NCBI RefSeq assembly: GCF_018449655.1
Contig: NZ_JAAVUX010000005.1
Span: forward strand, 248,001 to 312,000
Direction of reading: 5' to 3'
Length of the DNA stretch: 64,000 bases
DNA from: Pseudomonas sp. dw_358
GTDB lineage: Bacteria; Pseudomonadota; Gammaproteobacteria; Pseudomonadales; Pseudomonadaceae
Below, in pieces: positions 1 through 9,795 of the stretch. The translations under genes were made by a program, and so were the position numbers. The notes under the pieces are model-generated. The model had not been told where the DNA came from. It saw only the letters and a list, made by a program, of their open reading frames with translations, and searched no databases. Position 1 is the stretch's first letter. Every line of letters begins with the position of its first letter.

Positions 1-42
1 GCGATGCAGACGGCGCCGTCTATCGGGCCTGCGCGGCGATGG

Positions 43-68
43 TATCGCGGGCAAGCCCTGCTCCCACA
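43..68 (+). repeat. REP element (half)
   Basis: A 26-nt copy of the repeat tatcgcgggcaagccctgct followed by cccaca. The same core occurs at 14839-14866, 18101-18128 and, inverted, at 18156-18181. It is the intergenic REP type common in fluorescens-group Pseudomonas. It lies just past the argH stop codon, the usual position between genes. Confidence 0.8.
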
Positions 69-95
69 CAAGCAGCGTATGTCAAGCCGTCGGTG

Positions 96-1490
96 TCAGC
101 GGCTGGCCAACAACGCCTGGCCACGGGCCACGGCCGCGCGCACTTGCGCCGGCGCGGTGCCGCCGATGTGATTACGGGCGTTGACCGAGCCTTCCAGAGT
201 CAATACGGCGAACACGTCTTGCTCGATCTGGTCGCTGAACTGACGCAGCTCTTCCAGGCTCATTTCCGCCAGGTCCTTGCCGCTCTCCACGCCGTACCTC
301 ACCGCATGCCCGACAATTTCGTGGCAATCGCGAAACGGCAGGCCGCGGCGCACCAGGTAGTCGGCGAGGTCCGTAGCCGTGGAGAAACCGCGCAGGGCGG
401 CCTCGCGCATGACGGCATGGCGCGGCTTGATGGCCGGGATCATGTCGGCGAAGGCTCGCAGCGAGTCGCGCAGAGTGTCGGCCGCGTCGAACAGCGGTTC
501 CTTGTCTTCCTGATTGTCCTTGTTGTAGGCCAATGGCTGGCCTTTCATCAGGGTCAGCAGGCCCATGAGCGCACCGAATACACGGCCGCTCTTGCCGCGG
601 ACCAGCTCGGGCACGTCGGGGTTTTTCTTTTGCGGCATGATCGAGCTGCCGGTGCAAAAGCGGTCAGGCAGGTCGATGAACTGGAATTGGGCACTGGTCC
701 ACAGCACCAGCTCTTCGGAGAAGCGCGACAAGTGCATCATCGCCAGGCTTGCCGCGGCGCAGAATTCGATGGCGAAGTCGCGGTCCGAGACGCCGTCCAG
801 CGAGTTGCCGGCCACGGCTTCGAAGCCCAGCAGCTGGCAGGTCAGCTCACGGTCGATCGGGTAGGTGGTGCCGGCCAGCGCGGCGCTGCCCAGGGGCATG
901 CGGTTGGTGCGCTTGCGGCAGTCCACCAGGCGCTCGTAGTCGCGGCTGAGCATCTCGAACCAGGCCAGCAAGTGGTGGCCGAAAGTGACCGGCTGCGCGG
1001 TCTGCAGGTGGGTGAAGCCGGGCATGATGGTCTCGGCCTCACGCTCGGCCTGTTCCAGCAGACCCTGCTGCAGGCGGGTGATCTCACCCAGAATCAGGTC
1101 GATTTCATCACGCAGCCACAGGCGGATATCGGTGGCGACCTGATCATTTCGGCTGCGGCCGGTGTGAAGTTTTTTGCCGGTGATGCCGATACGGTCTGTA
1201 AGACGCGCTTCGATGTTCATGTGCACGTCTTCCAGGTCCACGCGCCATTCGAAGTGACCCGCTTCGATTTCGCCCTGAAGGGTGTTCAGGCCGGTCACGA
1301 TGGTGTCGCGCTCGGCATCCGTGAGCACGCCGACCTTGGCAAGCATGGTGGCGTGAGCGATGGAGCCCATGATGTCGTGGCGATAAAGACGCTGGTCAAA
1401 GTTGACGGAGGCGGTGAAGCGGGCGACAAAGGCGTCGACGGGTTCACTGAAGCGGCCGCCCCAGGACTGATTGGTCTTGTCAGTGCTCAT
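96..1490 (-). CDS. argH: Argininosuccinate lyase
   Basis: This 464-residue protein is the last enzyme of arginine synthesis, cleaving argininosuccinate to arginine and fumarate in the cytosol. It belongs to the fumarase/aspartase superfamily. The family signature [12 protein letters not shown] is present, as are the N-terminal WGGRFSEP motif and [12 protein letters not shown]. The length matches the family. I chose the ATG giving [14 protein letters not shown]; upstream in-frame codons add a tail with no family similarity. The gene is divergent from algZ, with about 120 bp between them, which is the conserved Pseudomonas arrangement. A REP element follows the stop codon. Confidence 0.97.
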   Translation of the reverse strand: MSTDKTNQSWGGRFSEPVDAFVARFTASVNFDQRLYRHDIMGSIAHATMLAKVGVLTDAERDTIVTGLNTLQGEIEAGHFEWRVDLEDVHMNIEARLTDRIGITGKKLHTGRSRNDQVATDIRLWLRDEIDLILGEITRLQQGLLEQAEREAETIMPGFTHLQTAQPVTFGHHLLAWFEMLSRDYERLVDCRKRTNRMPLGSAALAGTTYPIDRELTCQLLGFEAVAGNSLDGVSDRDFAIEFCAAASLAMMHLSRFSEELVLWTSAQFQFIDLPDRFCTGSSIMPQKKNPDVPELVRGKSGRVFGALMGLLTLMKGQPLAYNKDNQEDKEPLFDAADTLRDSLRAFADMIPAIKPRHAVMREAALRGFSTATDLADYLVRRGLPFRDCHEIVGHAVRYGVESGKDLAEMSLEELRQFSDQIEQDVFAVLTLEGSVNARNHIGGTAPAQVRAAVARGQALLASR

Positions 1491-1627
1491 GAATGTGCTC
1501 GTGGAAGGCGTGTACGGGAAATTACCGCCAATAATAACAGGGTTGCAGGCCTGCTGTAGGCACCAGTCTGTCGCCCCTCTGTGCCATCCACCATCTTGTC
1601 GGGAAACCTGGTTTGAGTGATTCGGCC

Positions 1628-2692
1628 ATGAAACAAGCGGGCAAAAAGGACGTTTCCGAGTTTTTTCTGCCCGAGCTCTGTGCACCGCCCGCTTTGCTCA
1701 TGCTGATTCTTCTGGCCGAGTTGCTGGTGTTGGTACTGGTGCTGTCGGAGCCCATGACACACGGATTCAATTGGGTACGGTTGGGCCTGACGTCACTGTT
1801 CGTGCAGTGGATCGTGCTGCTGTCCGCGGCGTTGTTGTGCGCTCTGCGGCCATGGCTGGCGCGGCTGAGAGCCGGTCTGGCGGGTGCTTTGTGCTGCGCG
1901 CAGGTGGTGGGCCTGACCCTGCTGGGCACGGCGGTGACCGACTATTTCCAGCTGGGAGGCACGCCTGCCGCCGATGTCGAGGTCAATCGCTACCTGCGCC
2001 ATGCCCTGATCGGCCTGATCATGTCGGGCCTGCTGTTGCGTTATTTCTACCTGCAAAGCCAGTGGCGGCGGCAACAGCAGGCCGAGTTGCGAGCGCGGCT
2101 CGAAGCACTGCAAGCTCGCATAAAACCACATTTTCTGTTCAACAGCCTGAACAGTATTGCCAGCCTGGTGGTGATCGATCCGCTCAAGGCCGAGCAGGCG
2201 GTTCTCGATCTTTCCGACCTGTTTCGCGCGAGCTTGAGCCGTCCCGGCAACCTGGTCAGCTGGCGGGATGAGGTGGAGTTGGCAAAACGATATTTATCAA
2301 TTGAGCAATATCGTCTCGGCGAGCGTCTACAGTTGGACTGGGGGATCGAATCTGTACCCGATGATTTGCCGATCCCTCAACTGACTTTGCAGCCGTTGCT
2401 GGAGAACGCTCTGATTCACGGCATTGCACCGCTCGTAGAAGGCGGTGTGGTCAGCGTCCAGGCCAGCTATACAGGGGGGGAATTCATATTGTGTATCAGC
2501 AATCCCTATGACGAAGCCTTGTCCACGAGGGCTTCGGGCGGAACCCAGCAGGCACTGGCGAACATCGGTGCCCGTCTTGCGGCACTTTTTGGCCCGCGCG
2601 CGACTCTTAGCGTGGATCGCCGTGACGGTCGTCACTTCACCTGTCTACGCTATCCATGTGCGAGACTCACGCAGGAATCCAGCGCTATATGA
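1628..2692 (+). CDS. algZ: Sensor histidine kinase AlgZ (FimS), LytS type
   Basis: Inner-membrane sensor kinase that pairs with AlgR; in P. aeruginosa the pair controls alginate, twitching and virulence genes. The first ~145 residues hold about four hydrophobic segments. They are followed by the His-kinase box [12 protein letters not shown] (His about residue 168) and an N-box [12 protein letters not shown] typical of the LytS/YehU family. The sequence [13 protein letters not shown] near the start is a conserved AlgZ feature. I give the ATG at 1628 (354 aa). A TTG at 1613 in the same frame would add five residues and sits behind a weak AG-rich stretch, so the start is not certain. The stop overlaps the algR start (ATGA), indicating translational coupling. 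Confidence 0.93.
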   Translation: MKQAGKKDVSEFFLPELCAPPALLMLILLAELLVLVLVLSEPMTHGFNWVRLGLTSLFVQWIVLLSAALLCALRPWLARLRAGLAGALCCAQVVGLTLLGTAVTDYFQLGGTPAADVEVNRYLRHALIGLIMSGLLLRYFYLQSQWRRQQQAELRARLEALQARIKPHFLFNSLNSIASLVVIDPLKAEQAVLDLSDLFRASLSRPGNLVSWRDEVELAKRYLSIEQYRLGERLQLDWGIESVPDDLPIPQLTLQPLLENALIHGIAPLVEGGVVSVQASYTGGEFILCISNPYDEALSTRASGGTQQALANIGARLAALFGPRATLSVDRRDGRHFTCLRYPCARLTQESSAI

Positions 2693-3435
2693 ATGTCCTG
2701 ATCGTTGATGACGAACCCCTTGCCCGCGAGCGTTTGAGCCGCATGGTCGGTGACCTCGAGGGTTATACCGTAATGGAACCCAGCGCGAGCAATGGCGAAG
2801 AGGCGTTGAGCCTGATCGAAAGCCTCAAGCCCGACGTGGTGCTGCTGGACATCCGCATGCCCGGCCTCGACGGCCTGCAAGTGGCCGCGCGGCTGTGCGA
2901 ACGCGACACACCGCCGGCGGTGGTGTTTTGCACCGCTCACGACGAGTTCGCACTGGACGCCTTCCAGGTCAGTGCAGTGGGCTACTTGGTCAAGCCTGTG
3001 CGTTCCGAGCATCTGCTGGAAGCCCTGCAGAAAGCCGAGCGCCCGAATCGTGTACAGCTGGCGGCCCTGACGCGCCCGGCCGCCGAGACCGGCAGCGGCC
3101 CGCGTACCCACATCAGCGCGCGCACCCGCAAAGGCATAGAGCTGATACCGCTGGATCAGGTCATCTACTTCATTGCGGACCACAAGTACGTGACCCTTCG
3201 TCACGAGGGTGGCGAAGTGCTGCTCGATGAGCCGCTCAAGGCTCTTGAGGACGAGTTTGGTGACCGCTTCGTGCGCATCCATCGCAACGCACTGGTGGCT
3301 CGAGAACGCATCGAGCGGTTGCAGCGCACGCCGCTGGGCCACTTTCAGCTGTTCCTGAAAGGGCTCAATGGCGATGCCTTGATCGTCAGCCGGCGCCACG
3401 TGGCCGGTGTGCGCAAGATGATGCAGCAACTGTAG
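2689..3435 (+). CDS. algR: Response regulator AlgR (LytTR DNA-binding)
   Basis: A 248-residue regulator, the same length as P. aeruginosa AlgR. Residues 1-120 form the receiver domain, with acidic residues in VDDE and the phospho-acceptor Asp54 in [10 protein letters not shown]. From about residue 140 comes a LytTR DNA-binding domain ([18 protein letters not shown], then [11 protein letters not shown]). The start codon overlaps the algZ stop. In P. aeruginosa AlgR binds alginate (algD), hydrogen cyanide and rhamnolipid promoters; the exact targets in this strain are an inference. The in-frame upstream start at 2656 lies inside algZ and is rejected because family members begin [10 protein letters not shown]. 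Confidence 0.96.
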   Translation: MNVLIVDDEPLARERLSRMVGDLEGYTVMEPSASNGEEALSLIESLKPDVVLLDIRMPGLDGLQVAARLCERDTPPAVVFCTAHDEFALDAFQVSAVGYLVKPVRSEHLLEALQKAERPNRVQLAALTRPAAETGSGPRTHISARTRKGIELIPLDQVIYFIADHKYVTLRHEGGEVLLDEPLKALEDEFGDRFVRIHRNALVARERIERLQRTPLGHFQLFLKGLNGDALIVSRRHVAGVRKMMQQL

Positions 3436-3506
3436 AGCGTCGGGCGGCTTTCCGCCCCGGCGCCTCGGCGGGTATGATTCGGTCTCAATTCAGCTCGGAT
3501 CGACCC

Positions 3507-4457
3507 ATGTCCACTCGTGAAATTCGCATCGCCACGCGCAAGAGCGCGCTGGCCCTCTGGCAGGCAGAGTACGTCAAGGCGCGACTGGAGCAGGCTCATC
3601 CCGGTGTGCATGTCAGCCTTGTGCCGATGGTCAGCCGCGGCGACAAGCTGTTGGACTCGCCGCTGTCGAAAATCGGCGGCAAGGGTTTGTTTGTCAAAGA
3701 GCTGGAGTGCGCCCTGCTCGACGGGGAAGCGGATATCGCTGTGCACTCCCTGAAAGATGTGCCTATGGACTTTCCCGACGGTCTGGGCCTGTTCTGCATC
3801 TGCGAGCGGGAAGACCCGCGCGATGCCTTCGTCTCCAATACGTTTGCCAGCCTCGACGCCCTGCCACCGGGCAGCGTGGTCGGCACCTCGAGCCTGCGCC
3901 GTCAGGCTCAGTTGCTCAGCCGCCGCCCGGACCTGCAGATACGCTTCCTGCGCGGCAACGTCAACACCCGCCTGGCCAAGCTGGATGCCGGCGAATACGA
4001 TGCCATCATCCTCGCGGCGGCCGGTCTGATCCGCCTCGGCTTCGAGTCGCGTATCACCGACAATATCAGCGTCGAAGACAGCCTGCCTGCTGGTGGACAA
4101 GGCGCGGTAGGGATCGAATGCCGCAGCGCCGACAGTGATATACAGGCCTTGCTCGCCCCGCTGCACCACGCCGAGACCGACGCGCGCGTACGCGCCGAAC
4201 GCGCCATGAACAAGCATTTGAACGGTGGCTGTCAGGTGCCGATCGCCTGCTACGCACTGCTTGAAGGTGAGCAGCTGTGGCTGCGCGGCCTGGTGGGCCA
4301 GCCCAGCGGTGGCCTGCTGCTGAGCGCGCAGGCGCGTGGGCCGCGCAGCGCACCGGAAACGCTAGGGGTTCAGGTGGCCGAACAACTGTTGGCCCAGGGC
4401 GCCGGCGCGATCCTGGCCCAGGTCTACGGCGAGGCCGGTGCGGCGGGCAACGAATGA
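3507..4457 (+). CDS. hemC: Hydroxymethylbilane synthase (porphobilinogen deaminase)
   Basis: The 316-residue enzyme polymerises four porphobilinogen molecules into hydroxymethylbilane, an early step of heme synthesis. The dipyrromethane-cofactor cysteine is visible as Cys242 in LNGGCQVP, and the active-site motif HSLKDVP is present. The start [13 protein letters not shown] matches the family; an upstream ATG adds an unconserved leader. It is the first gene of a tight hemC-hemD-hemX-hemY run and overlaps hemD by four bases. A TATGAT sequence at 3472-3477 could be its -10 element, but this is weak. Confidence 0.97.
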   Translation: MSTREIRIATRKSALALWQAEYVKARLEQAHPGVHVSLVPMVSRGDKLLDSPLSKIGGKGLFVKELECALLDGEADIAVHSLKDVPMDFPDGLGLFCICEREDPRDAFVSNTFASLDALPPGSVVGTSSLRRQAQLLSRRPDLQIRFLRGNVNTRLAKLDAGEYDAIILAAAGLIRLGFESRITDNISVEDSLPAGGQGAVGIECRSADSDIQALLAPLHHAETDARVRAERAMNKHLNGGCQVPIACYALLEGEQLWLRGLVGQPSGGLLLSAQARGPRSAPETLGVQVAEQLLAQGAGAILAQVYGEAGAAGNE

Positions 4458-5224
4458 ATGCCTGGCGGCCACTGCTGACGCGGCCAGCCGAGGATTCGGC
4501 AGCGCTGGCCGCCGAACTCGCCCAGGCGGGATTTTTTTCCAGCACTCTGCCGTTGCTGGAAATCCAGCCGTTGCCCCTCGATGCCTTGCAGCTGTCCACG
4601 ATCCAGAACCTTGCCCATTATGCTGCAGTCATTGCGGTCAGCAAGCCGGCCGCGCGCCTGGGTGCCCGGCAGGTTCATGCGCTGGGGGCAATGCCGATCA
4701 CGCAGCCGTGGTTCGCGGTGGGCGCGGGCACGGCGGCCATCCTTCATGCGCATGGGCTGTCGGCGGCGTGTCCGACTCAAGGGGACGATAGCGAAACGCT
4801 GTTGGCGCTGCCCGCCTTGCAAACGGCAGTCGAACCTCCGGGGGCGCGGGTTCTGATCCTGCGTGGCGAGGGCGGGCGCGAAGCCTTGGCCGAGGGCTTG
4901 CGCGGCCAGGGTGTGCACGTCGACTATCTGCAACTGTACCGCCGCCATTTGCCTGCGTATGCTCGGGGCACGCTGCTGGCCCGGGTGCAAGTGGAACGCT
5001 TGAACGCACTGGTGGTCAGCAGTGGGCAGGGTTTCGAGCACCTGCTGCTGCTGGCGGCCGAGGATTGGTTACAGCTGGCGAAGTTGACGATATTTGCGCC
5101 GAGCCGGCGCGTGGCCGATCAGGTCCGCGCCGCCGGTGCGCAGAACGTAGTGGATTGTCGTGGCGCGAACGCTGCGGCATTGTTGATGGCATTGCGCGAT
5201 AACCCGCTGCCCGCCCCCATGTAA
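4454..5224 (+). CDS. hemD: Uroporphyrinogen-III synthase
   Basis: A 256-residue cytosolic enzyme that cyclises and inverts ring D of hydroxymethylbilane to give uroporphyrinogen III, the branch point to heme, siroheme and B12. HemD proteins are poorly conserved. The assignment rests on the N-terminal [11 protein letters not shown] pattern, the [19 protein letters not shown] stretch, the expected length and, mainly, its position immediately after hemC with an ATGA overlap. The start was chosen at this overlap. Confidence 0.94.
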   Translation: MNAWRPLLTRPAEDSAALAAELAQAGFFSSTLPLLEIQPLPLDALQLSTIQNLAHYAAVIAVSKPAARLGARQVHALGAMPITQPWFAVGAGTAAILHAHGLSAACPTQGDDSETLLALPALQTAVEPPGARVLILRGEGGREALAEGLRGQGVHVDYLQLYRRHLPAYARGTLLARVQVERLNALVVSSGQGFEHLLLLAAEDWLQLAKLTIFAPSRRVADQVRAAGAQNVVDCRGANAAALLMALRDNPLPAPM

Positions 5225-5235
5225 AGGATGGATAC

Positions 5236-6363
5236 GTGAGCGAAACTGTCTTGCCCAAAGAGCCGAAAGAAAGCATCAAGCCGGCACCCGAGGTCCGCAC
5301 TGAAGTACCCCGTACCGCGCCTGTGCGTAATGGTCGTGGCCTGGCGGTTGTGGCCCTGTTGCTGGCTGCGGCTGGCGTGGCAGCGGCAGGCTGGGGTGTC
5401 TGGCAAGTGCGCAGTCTGATGGTCGGCCACGAGGTGCAGGCCGGGCAATTGCAGGAGCTGCGTCAGCAGACCCGCAGCCTGGGCTTGAGTGAAGAGCAGC
5501 TCAATGCGCGCCTGTCACAATTGCCGGCGGCCGATGAACTGGAAGAGCGCCGACGGCTGGTGGCCCAGTTGCAAGGTGATCAGCAGCGGCTCAGCCAGCG
5601 TCTGGAATCGGTGCTTGGTTCCAGTCGCAAGGACTGGCGCCTGGCCGAAGCCGAGCACTTGTTGCGCTTGGGCAGCTTGCGTCTGTCGGCGTTGCAGGAT
5701 GTCAGCAGCGCCACTTCGCTGGTGCAAGGGGCCGATGAGATTCTTCGCGATCAGGACGACCCCGGCGCTTTCGCCGCCCGTGAACAATTGGCCAAGAGCC
5801 TGGCAGCACTGCACAGCATTCAGCAGCCCGACCGAACCGGGCTCTACTTGCAGCTGGCGGCACTGCGTGATCAGGCCGTTCAACTGACGGCGCTTGCACC
5901 CGAATTCCAGGTCCAGGGCGACGCCGAGCGGCTGCGCATCGAGAGTCAGGAAAGCCAGTGGATGCAGTGGTGGGACAAAATCTCCAGCTACTTCCGCGTC
6001 GACTTCCGGCCAGATGACAACCTGCGTCCGTTGCTGGCCGGCCAAGGCTTGAGTCAGGTCCGCCTGGCGCTGAGCCTGTCGCTGGAACAAGCACAATGGG
6101 CGGCGCTCAATGGTGAGGGCAAGGTCTATATCCAGTCGCTGGACGAAGCCCGCAGCATCCTGAAAAACAGCTTCAATCAGGGCAACACCCAGAGTCAGGC
6201 GATGCTCGGCAGCATCGATGACCTCAAGGCGCGTCCGGTCACGGTGGTAACGCCGGATCTGAGCACCAGCCTGGGGGCGGTACAGGCGTATCTGGAGCAA
6301 CGTCACCCAGCGGCCGAGCAGGCAGCACCGGCGGCCAAGAGCGGCGAGGCGCCCGCGCCATGA
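5236..6363 (+). CDS. hemX: HemX-like membrane protein
   Basis: A 375-residue bitopic inner-membrane protein. A short Pro/Lys-rich cytoplasmic N-terminus is followed by one transmembrane helix (about residues 34-56, LAVVALLLAAAGVAAAG) and a long Gln/Leu-rich, partly coiled-coil periplasmic domain. The family is often mislabelled a uroporphyrinogen methyltransferase, but no methyltransferase motif is seen; its role in heme synthesis is not established. It starts at GTG with AAAGGA seven bases upstream. It lies between hemD and hemY and overlaps hemY by four bases. Confidence 0.92.
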   Translation: MSETVLPKEPKESIKPAPEVRTEVPRTAPVRNGRGLAVVALLLAAAGVAAAGWGVWQVRSLMVGHEVQAGQLQELRQQTRSLGLSEEQLNARLSQLPAADELEERRRLVAQLQGDQQRLSQRLESVLGSSRKDWRLAEAEHLLRLGSLRLSALQDVSSATSLVQGADEILRDQDDPGAFAAREQLAKSLAALHSIQQPDRTGLYLQLAALRDQAVQLTALAPEFQVQGDAERLRIESQESQWMQWWDKISSYFRVDFRPDDNLRPLLAGQGLSQVRLALSLSLEQAQWAALNGEGKVYIQSLDEARSILKNSFNQGNTQSQAMLGSIDDLKARPVTVVTPDLSTSLGAVQAYLEQRHPAAEQAAPAAKSGEAPAP

Positions 6364-7589
6364 AAAAAACCTATGCATTGGTGTTCGTGGCGGTTGCCGT
6401 GGCCTTGGGCCTGGGGCTTGCGATTTCCCGGCATCCCGGTTATGTACTGATCGATTATCCCCATGTGTTTCGCTACGAGTCGGGGTTGTGGTCGACCCTG
6501 ATAGCCCTGGTGGCGATCGTCGTGGTGCTGGTGCTCGCCTGGTTGCTGCTTGGCCTGGTGCTGACTTCCACGGGCATCGTCAATCCTTGGTCACGGCGCA
6601 ACCGCAGCCGTCGGGTGCAGAACGCCATCGAGCAAGGGCAGCTGGACCTGGCCGAAGGGCGTTGGGCCAGTGCCCAGCGTCATCTCGAGCGGGCTGCCGA
6701 CGCGGAACGCTTGCCACTGCTGTATTACCTCGGGGCGGCGCGCGCGGCCAATGAGCTGGGGCGTCACGAGGCGTGCGACAACTTGCTCGAGCGCGCCTTG
6801 CAGCGCCAGCCTACGGCCGAACTTGCCATTGCCTTGAGCCATGCACAGCTGCAAGTGGACCGTGGCGATGAAGAGGGTGCCTTGCAGACCCTGCAAGTGA
6901 TGCACGGCCGCTATCCCCACAACGTTCAGCTGCTTCGCCAGCTTCAACGTCTGTATCAACAGCGCGGCGACTGGTCTGCCGTGGTTCGTCTGTTGCCGGA
7001 GCTGCGCAAGGACAAGGTGCTGCCGCCGGCCGAACTGGCGGAACTGGAGCGTCGGGCCTGGGGCGAGAACCTGACTGTGGCGGCCCATCGCGAGCATATC
7101 GGAGAGCCGGGCCGTGCCGCTTTGGAGCAGGCCTGGCAAGACCTCAGTTCGGGTCAGCGCCAAGAGCTGCCGCTGGTACTGGCCTATGCCGAGCAATTGC
7201 GCCAGCTGGGGGCACAGGCCGAGGCTGAAGAAGTACTGCGCATTGCCATGAAACGCCAGTACGACAGTCACCTGGCGCGCCTTTACGGTCTGGTCTCGGG
7301 CAGCGACCCGGCCCGACAACTGCAAGCCGCCGAAGGCTGGCTCAAAGCCCATCCCAAGGATCCGGGGCTGCTCCTGACCTTGGGTCGTCTTTGCCTGCAG
7401 AACCGTCTGTGGGGCAAGGCGCGGGATTACCTGGAGGCGAGTCTGGCCCTTCAGCGCAATCCTGAGGCCTGCGCGGAGCTGGCGAGATTACTGGCGCAGT
7501 TGGGTGAAACCGAGCGCAGCAATCAGCTGTTCCAGGAAGGGCTCGGCTTGTTGGACGAGCGGTTGCTGGCCCTGCCTTTGCCGGCTTGA
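6360..7589 (+). CDS. hemY: HemY-like TPR membrane protein
   Basis: A 409-residue protein with two N-terminal transmembrane helices (about residues 5-23 and 42-66), followed by the conserved HemY_N sequence and tetratricopeptide-like helical repeats to the end. It is unrelated to Bacillus protoporphyrinogen oxidase HemY. In enterobacteria the gene is part of the hemCDXY operon, with a proposed role in late heme or porphyrin handling. The start overlaps the hemX stop. A long hairpin follows at 7600-7647. Confidence 0.93.
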   Translation: MKKTYALVFVAVAVALGLGLAISRHPGYVLIDYPHVFRYESGLWSTLIALVAIVVVLVLAWLLLGLVLTSTGIVNPWSRRNRSRRVQNAIEQGQLDLAEGRWASAQRHLERAADAERLPLLYYLGAARAANELGRHEACDNLLERALQRQPTAELAIALSHAQLQVDRGDEEGALQTLQVMHGRYPHNVQLLRQLQRLYQQRGDWSAVVRLLPELRKDKVLPPAELAELERRAWGENLTVAAHREHIGEPGRAALEQAWQDLSSGQRQELPLVLAYAEQLRQLGAQAEAEEVLRIAMKRQYDSHLARLYGLVSGSDPARQLQAAEGWLKAHPKDPGLLLTLGRLCLQNRLWGKARDYLEASLALQRNPEACAELARLLAQLGETERSNQLFQEGLGLLDERLLALPLPA

Positions 7590-7599
7590 ATGCCGGTCT

Positions 7600-7647
7600 G
7601 ATCGGGTCGCGGCCTTGACGCAGAGCGTCCGAAGGCCGCATCCGATC
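7600..7647 (+). terminator. Long imperfect hairpin after hemY
   Basis: The arms GATCGGGTCGCGGCCTT and AAGGCCGCATCCGATC pair along their whole length with one bulge. The loop itself folds as GACGC-AGA-GCGTC. There is no T-run after it, so it is either a factor-assisted terminator or an mRNA 3'-end stabiliser between the heme operon and dsbH. Confidence 0.55.
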
Positions 7648-7766
7648 ACCCATCAATACCAGACATTTCCTACAGACTTTGCAGACCTGTCCGCCTAGCA
7701 TCTCCTTGAAAGCCCGAGAGGCTTTCCACTAACGTTGCAGCTTGTATCTACCGTCCTGGATTAACC

Positions 7767-8279
7767 ATGGCTCTGGCCCGCACGCGTTTACTGTATTTCG
7801 TGGCATTCGTCGCCTCCAGCCTGATCCTGAGCGTTGCGGTCTATCTGCAGTTTTCCGTGGGCCTGTACCCATGCTCGCTGTATCAGGTTCAGCAGTTTTT
7901 TCTCGGCGCCTTTGCGTTGGTCTGCCTGCTGGCCGCGTTGCATGGGCCAGGCCGGCAGGGCTCGCGAGTCTATGGCGCAATGGCGTTGGGGATGGCGTTG
8001 TCAGGGGCCTTGGCCGCCGTTCGGCAGCTCTGGCTGCAAGGACGGGTCAGCGCACCGGAGAGCCTATGCCATGCCGACCTGCGGTGTCTCTGGAACACCG
8101 AGCCCGTAGGCCAGACCATCCGTTCGCTGCTATTGGGCAGTGCCGAGTGCGCACGGGTCAACTGGAGCCTGCTGGACATGAGCTGGCCCGAGTGGAGCTT
8201 GCTGGCTTTCGTGGCGATGCTGGTGTTCAGTTTCCTGCAATTGTTCCAGCATGGCCGGGCTGAAGCCGCTGCGCTGTAA
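7767..8279 (+). CDS. dsbH: DsbB-family protein (DsbH-like), degenerate CxxC
   Basis: A 170-residue inner-membrane protein with four predicted helices, of the DsbB family that passes electrons from DsbA to quinone. The position between hemY and algQ matches dsbH of P. aeruginosa. The first periplasmic loop reads YPCSLYQVQQ: Cys36 is present, but the second Cys of the usual CxxC motif is Tyr39. The second loop has Cys101, Cys107 and Cys128 and ends with the DsbB-like SWPEWSLLAF. It may be a specialised or non-canonical oxidoreductase rather than a full DsbB. The ATG start gives the expected short cytoplasmic N-terminus. Confidence 0.88.
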   Translation: MALARTRLLYFVAFVASSLILSVAVYLQFSVGLYPCSLYQVQQFFLGAFALVCLLAALHGPGRQGSRVYGAMALGMALSGALAAVRQLWLQGRVSAPESLCHADLRCLWNTEPVGQTIRSLLLGSAECARVNWSLLDMSWPEWSLLAFVAMLVFSFLQLFQHGRAEAAAL

Positions 8280-8329
8280 CCCGGCAGTGGTGGATTAAAC
8301 ACTTGTATGAACATTATCTCCTGCGTACC

Positions 8330-8356
8330 TTGAAGGCATGGGCGTGCGGGCATAAT
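8330..8356 (+). promoter_or_regulatory. Possible sigma70 promoter for algQ
   Basis: TTGAAG at 8330-8335 and CATAAT at 8351-8356 are separated by 15 nt, about 110 nt upstream of the algQ start. The spacer is short, so this is only a candidate. Confidence 0.3.
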
Positions 8357-8464
8357 CTCCCAGCACGGATTAGAGCAATCAGGCCACTCGATGACGCCTG
8401 AACAGTCTTTGCTTCTCGGTACCTCCGGGCCAGCATCGACATGACCCACTAGGATGAAATCACC

Positions 8465-8941
8465 ATGCTGGAAAGTTGTCAGAATGCCCAGGAACGCTGG
8501 GGCGGGGTGCACCTGCTGATCGATCGCTGGTTGCAGGAACGCAACGAGTTGATCCGTGCCTTCGATGTCTTGGGCGACACCCCGGAGCAGCTGTTGGCGG
8601 ATCGCCCGACACTGCAGAAATTCTGCGAAATCCTGGTCGATTACGTTTCTGCCGGGCATTTCGAAGTCTACGAACAGCTCACCAGCGAAGCCAAGGCATT
8701 TGGCGATGAGCGTGGGCTGGAACTGGCCGAAAAGATCTACCCACGCCTTGATGCAATTACCAAGCTGTCACTGGCTTTCAATGATCACTGTGACAAGGGT
8801 GACTGCTCCGACGCCAACCTGATTGCCACCCGACTCAAAGAGCTGGGCGGCCTGCTGCACGAGCGTTTCGAGCTCGAAGACTGCCTGATCGAAGTGCTGC
8901 ACACCTCGCACAAGACCCTGGCCGAAGCCGCCGAGGCTTGA
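8465..8941 (+). CDS. algQ: Anti-sigma70 regulator AlgQ (Rsd family)
   Basis: A 158-residue helical cytoplasmic protein of the Rsd/AlgQ family. It binds region 4 of sigma70 and shifts RNA polymerase towards alternative sigma factors; in P. aeruginosa it also affects alginate and siderophore production. It is recognised by the N-terminal [19 protein letters not shown], the conserved [15 protein letters not shown] and the C-terminal [13 protein letters not shown]. It sits between dsbH and the FKBP/algP pair, as in other Pseudomonas. Confidence 0.96.
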   Translation: MLESCQNAQERWGGVHLLIDRWLQERNELIRAFDVLGDTPEQLLADRPTLQKFCEILVDYVSAGHFEVYEQLTSEAKAFGDERGLELAEKIYPRLDAITKLSLAFNDHCDKGDCSDANLIATRLKELGGLLHERFELEDCLIEVLHTSHKTLAEAAEA

Positions 8942-8968
8942 GCTTGTCGCCCTGTGGTTGTCAGCGTT

Positions 8969-9634
8969 TCAGCTGGCAATCGCCAGCAACTCGATCTCAA
9001 AGACCAAGGGTGTATTAGGGGCGATCAGATCGCCTGCGCCTTCGGTGCCGTAGGCCAACTGCGATGGAATGACCACGCGCCACTTGGCCCCTGTAGGCAT
9101 CTGCTGCAATGCTATACGCCAGCCAGTGATCACGCTGCCTAGGCTGAACCACTGCGGCTGCTGATTTTCGTCGAACACCGTGCCATCCGGCAGCCGTCCC
9201 ACGTAACGCACCTGCACCTTGCTGTCGGCCTTGGGCTTTGCCCCCGAGCCCGGGCTCAGCTCTGTCACCAGCACGCCTTGATCCAGAACCTCCACCCCGG
9301 GTTTGGCACGCTCATCGACCATGAATTTTTGCTCGGCTGCCAGCGCGATATCCACCTTGGACTGCACTTGGTTCTGCGTCATCAGCGCATCGTGTTCGTT
9401 GAGAATCTGCTCGATTCGCTCGTTACTCAACGTCAGCGGTTTACCTTCATAGGCTTGCTGTAGCCCTTCGATCAAGGCTTGCAGCTCCAGGTCAGGGACC
9501 TCCTGATGCAAGCGCTCACCGAGGCTGGCACCGACGCTGTATGCCAGGTCGTGCGGGCTGGTTACCGGGGCGGGGTCATCTGCGAACGCCAGCGGAGCGA
9601 TCCACAACAGGGGCAGCAGTAACGTGCGTAACAT
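8969..9634 (-). CDS. FKBP-type peptidyl-prolyl isomerase, secreted
   Basis: A 221-residue periplasmic prolyl isomerase and chaperone. Residues 1-18 are a signal peptide (LLLPLLWIAPLAFA). These are followed by a helical FKBP N-terminal dimerisation domain (about 25-115) and an FKBP catalytic domain (about 120-221) with DGTVFDE, VITGWRIALQQMPTGAKW and IPSQLAYG. I chose the ATG at 9634 because AGAGG lies at a normal distance; an in-frame GTG two codons upstream has no room for a ribosome site. Convergent with algQ. Confidence 0.93.
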   Translation of the reverse strand: MLRTLLLPLLWIAPLAFADDPAPVTSPHDLAYSVGASLGERLHQEVPDLELQALIEGLQQAYEGKPLTLSNERIEQILNEHDALMTQNQVQSKVDIALAAEQKFMVDERAKPGVEVLDQGVLVTELSPGSGAKPKADSKVQVRYVGRLPDGTVFDENQQPQWFSLGSVITGWRIALQQMPTGAKWRVVIPSQLAYGTEGAGDLIAPNTPLVFEIELLAIAS

Positions 9635-9795
9635 GAACACCTCTGAAGGTTCGTCAGGCCGCTATTGTGCGGCATCGTGTCGATGGCGTGCGAATCCGTG
9701 CAACCGGGGCTCCGAGTGGCTGTCAAAACGCCCTAGCGGCACCGTGGGCAGAGGTCTAGTATGGGCCGCTACAAACGTCAGCCAGGAGGTAACAT

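Noticed and set aside
39..1559. 506-codon open frame on the + strand opposite argH
   Set aside because: It is antisense to the well-supported argH and is open only because of the high third-position GC of the sense gene; its product has no recognisable domain.
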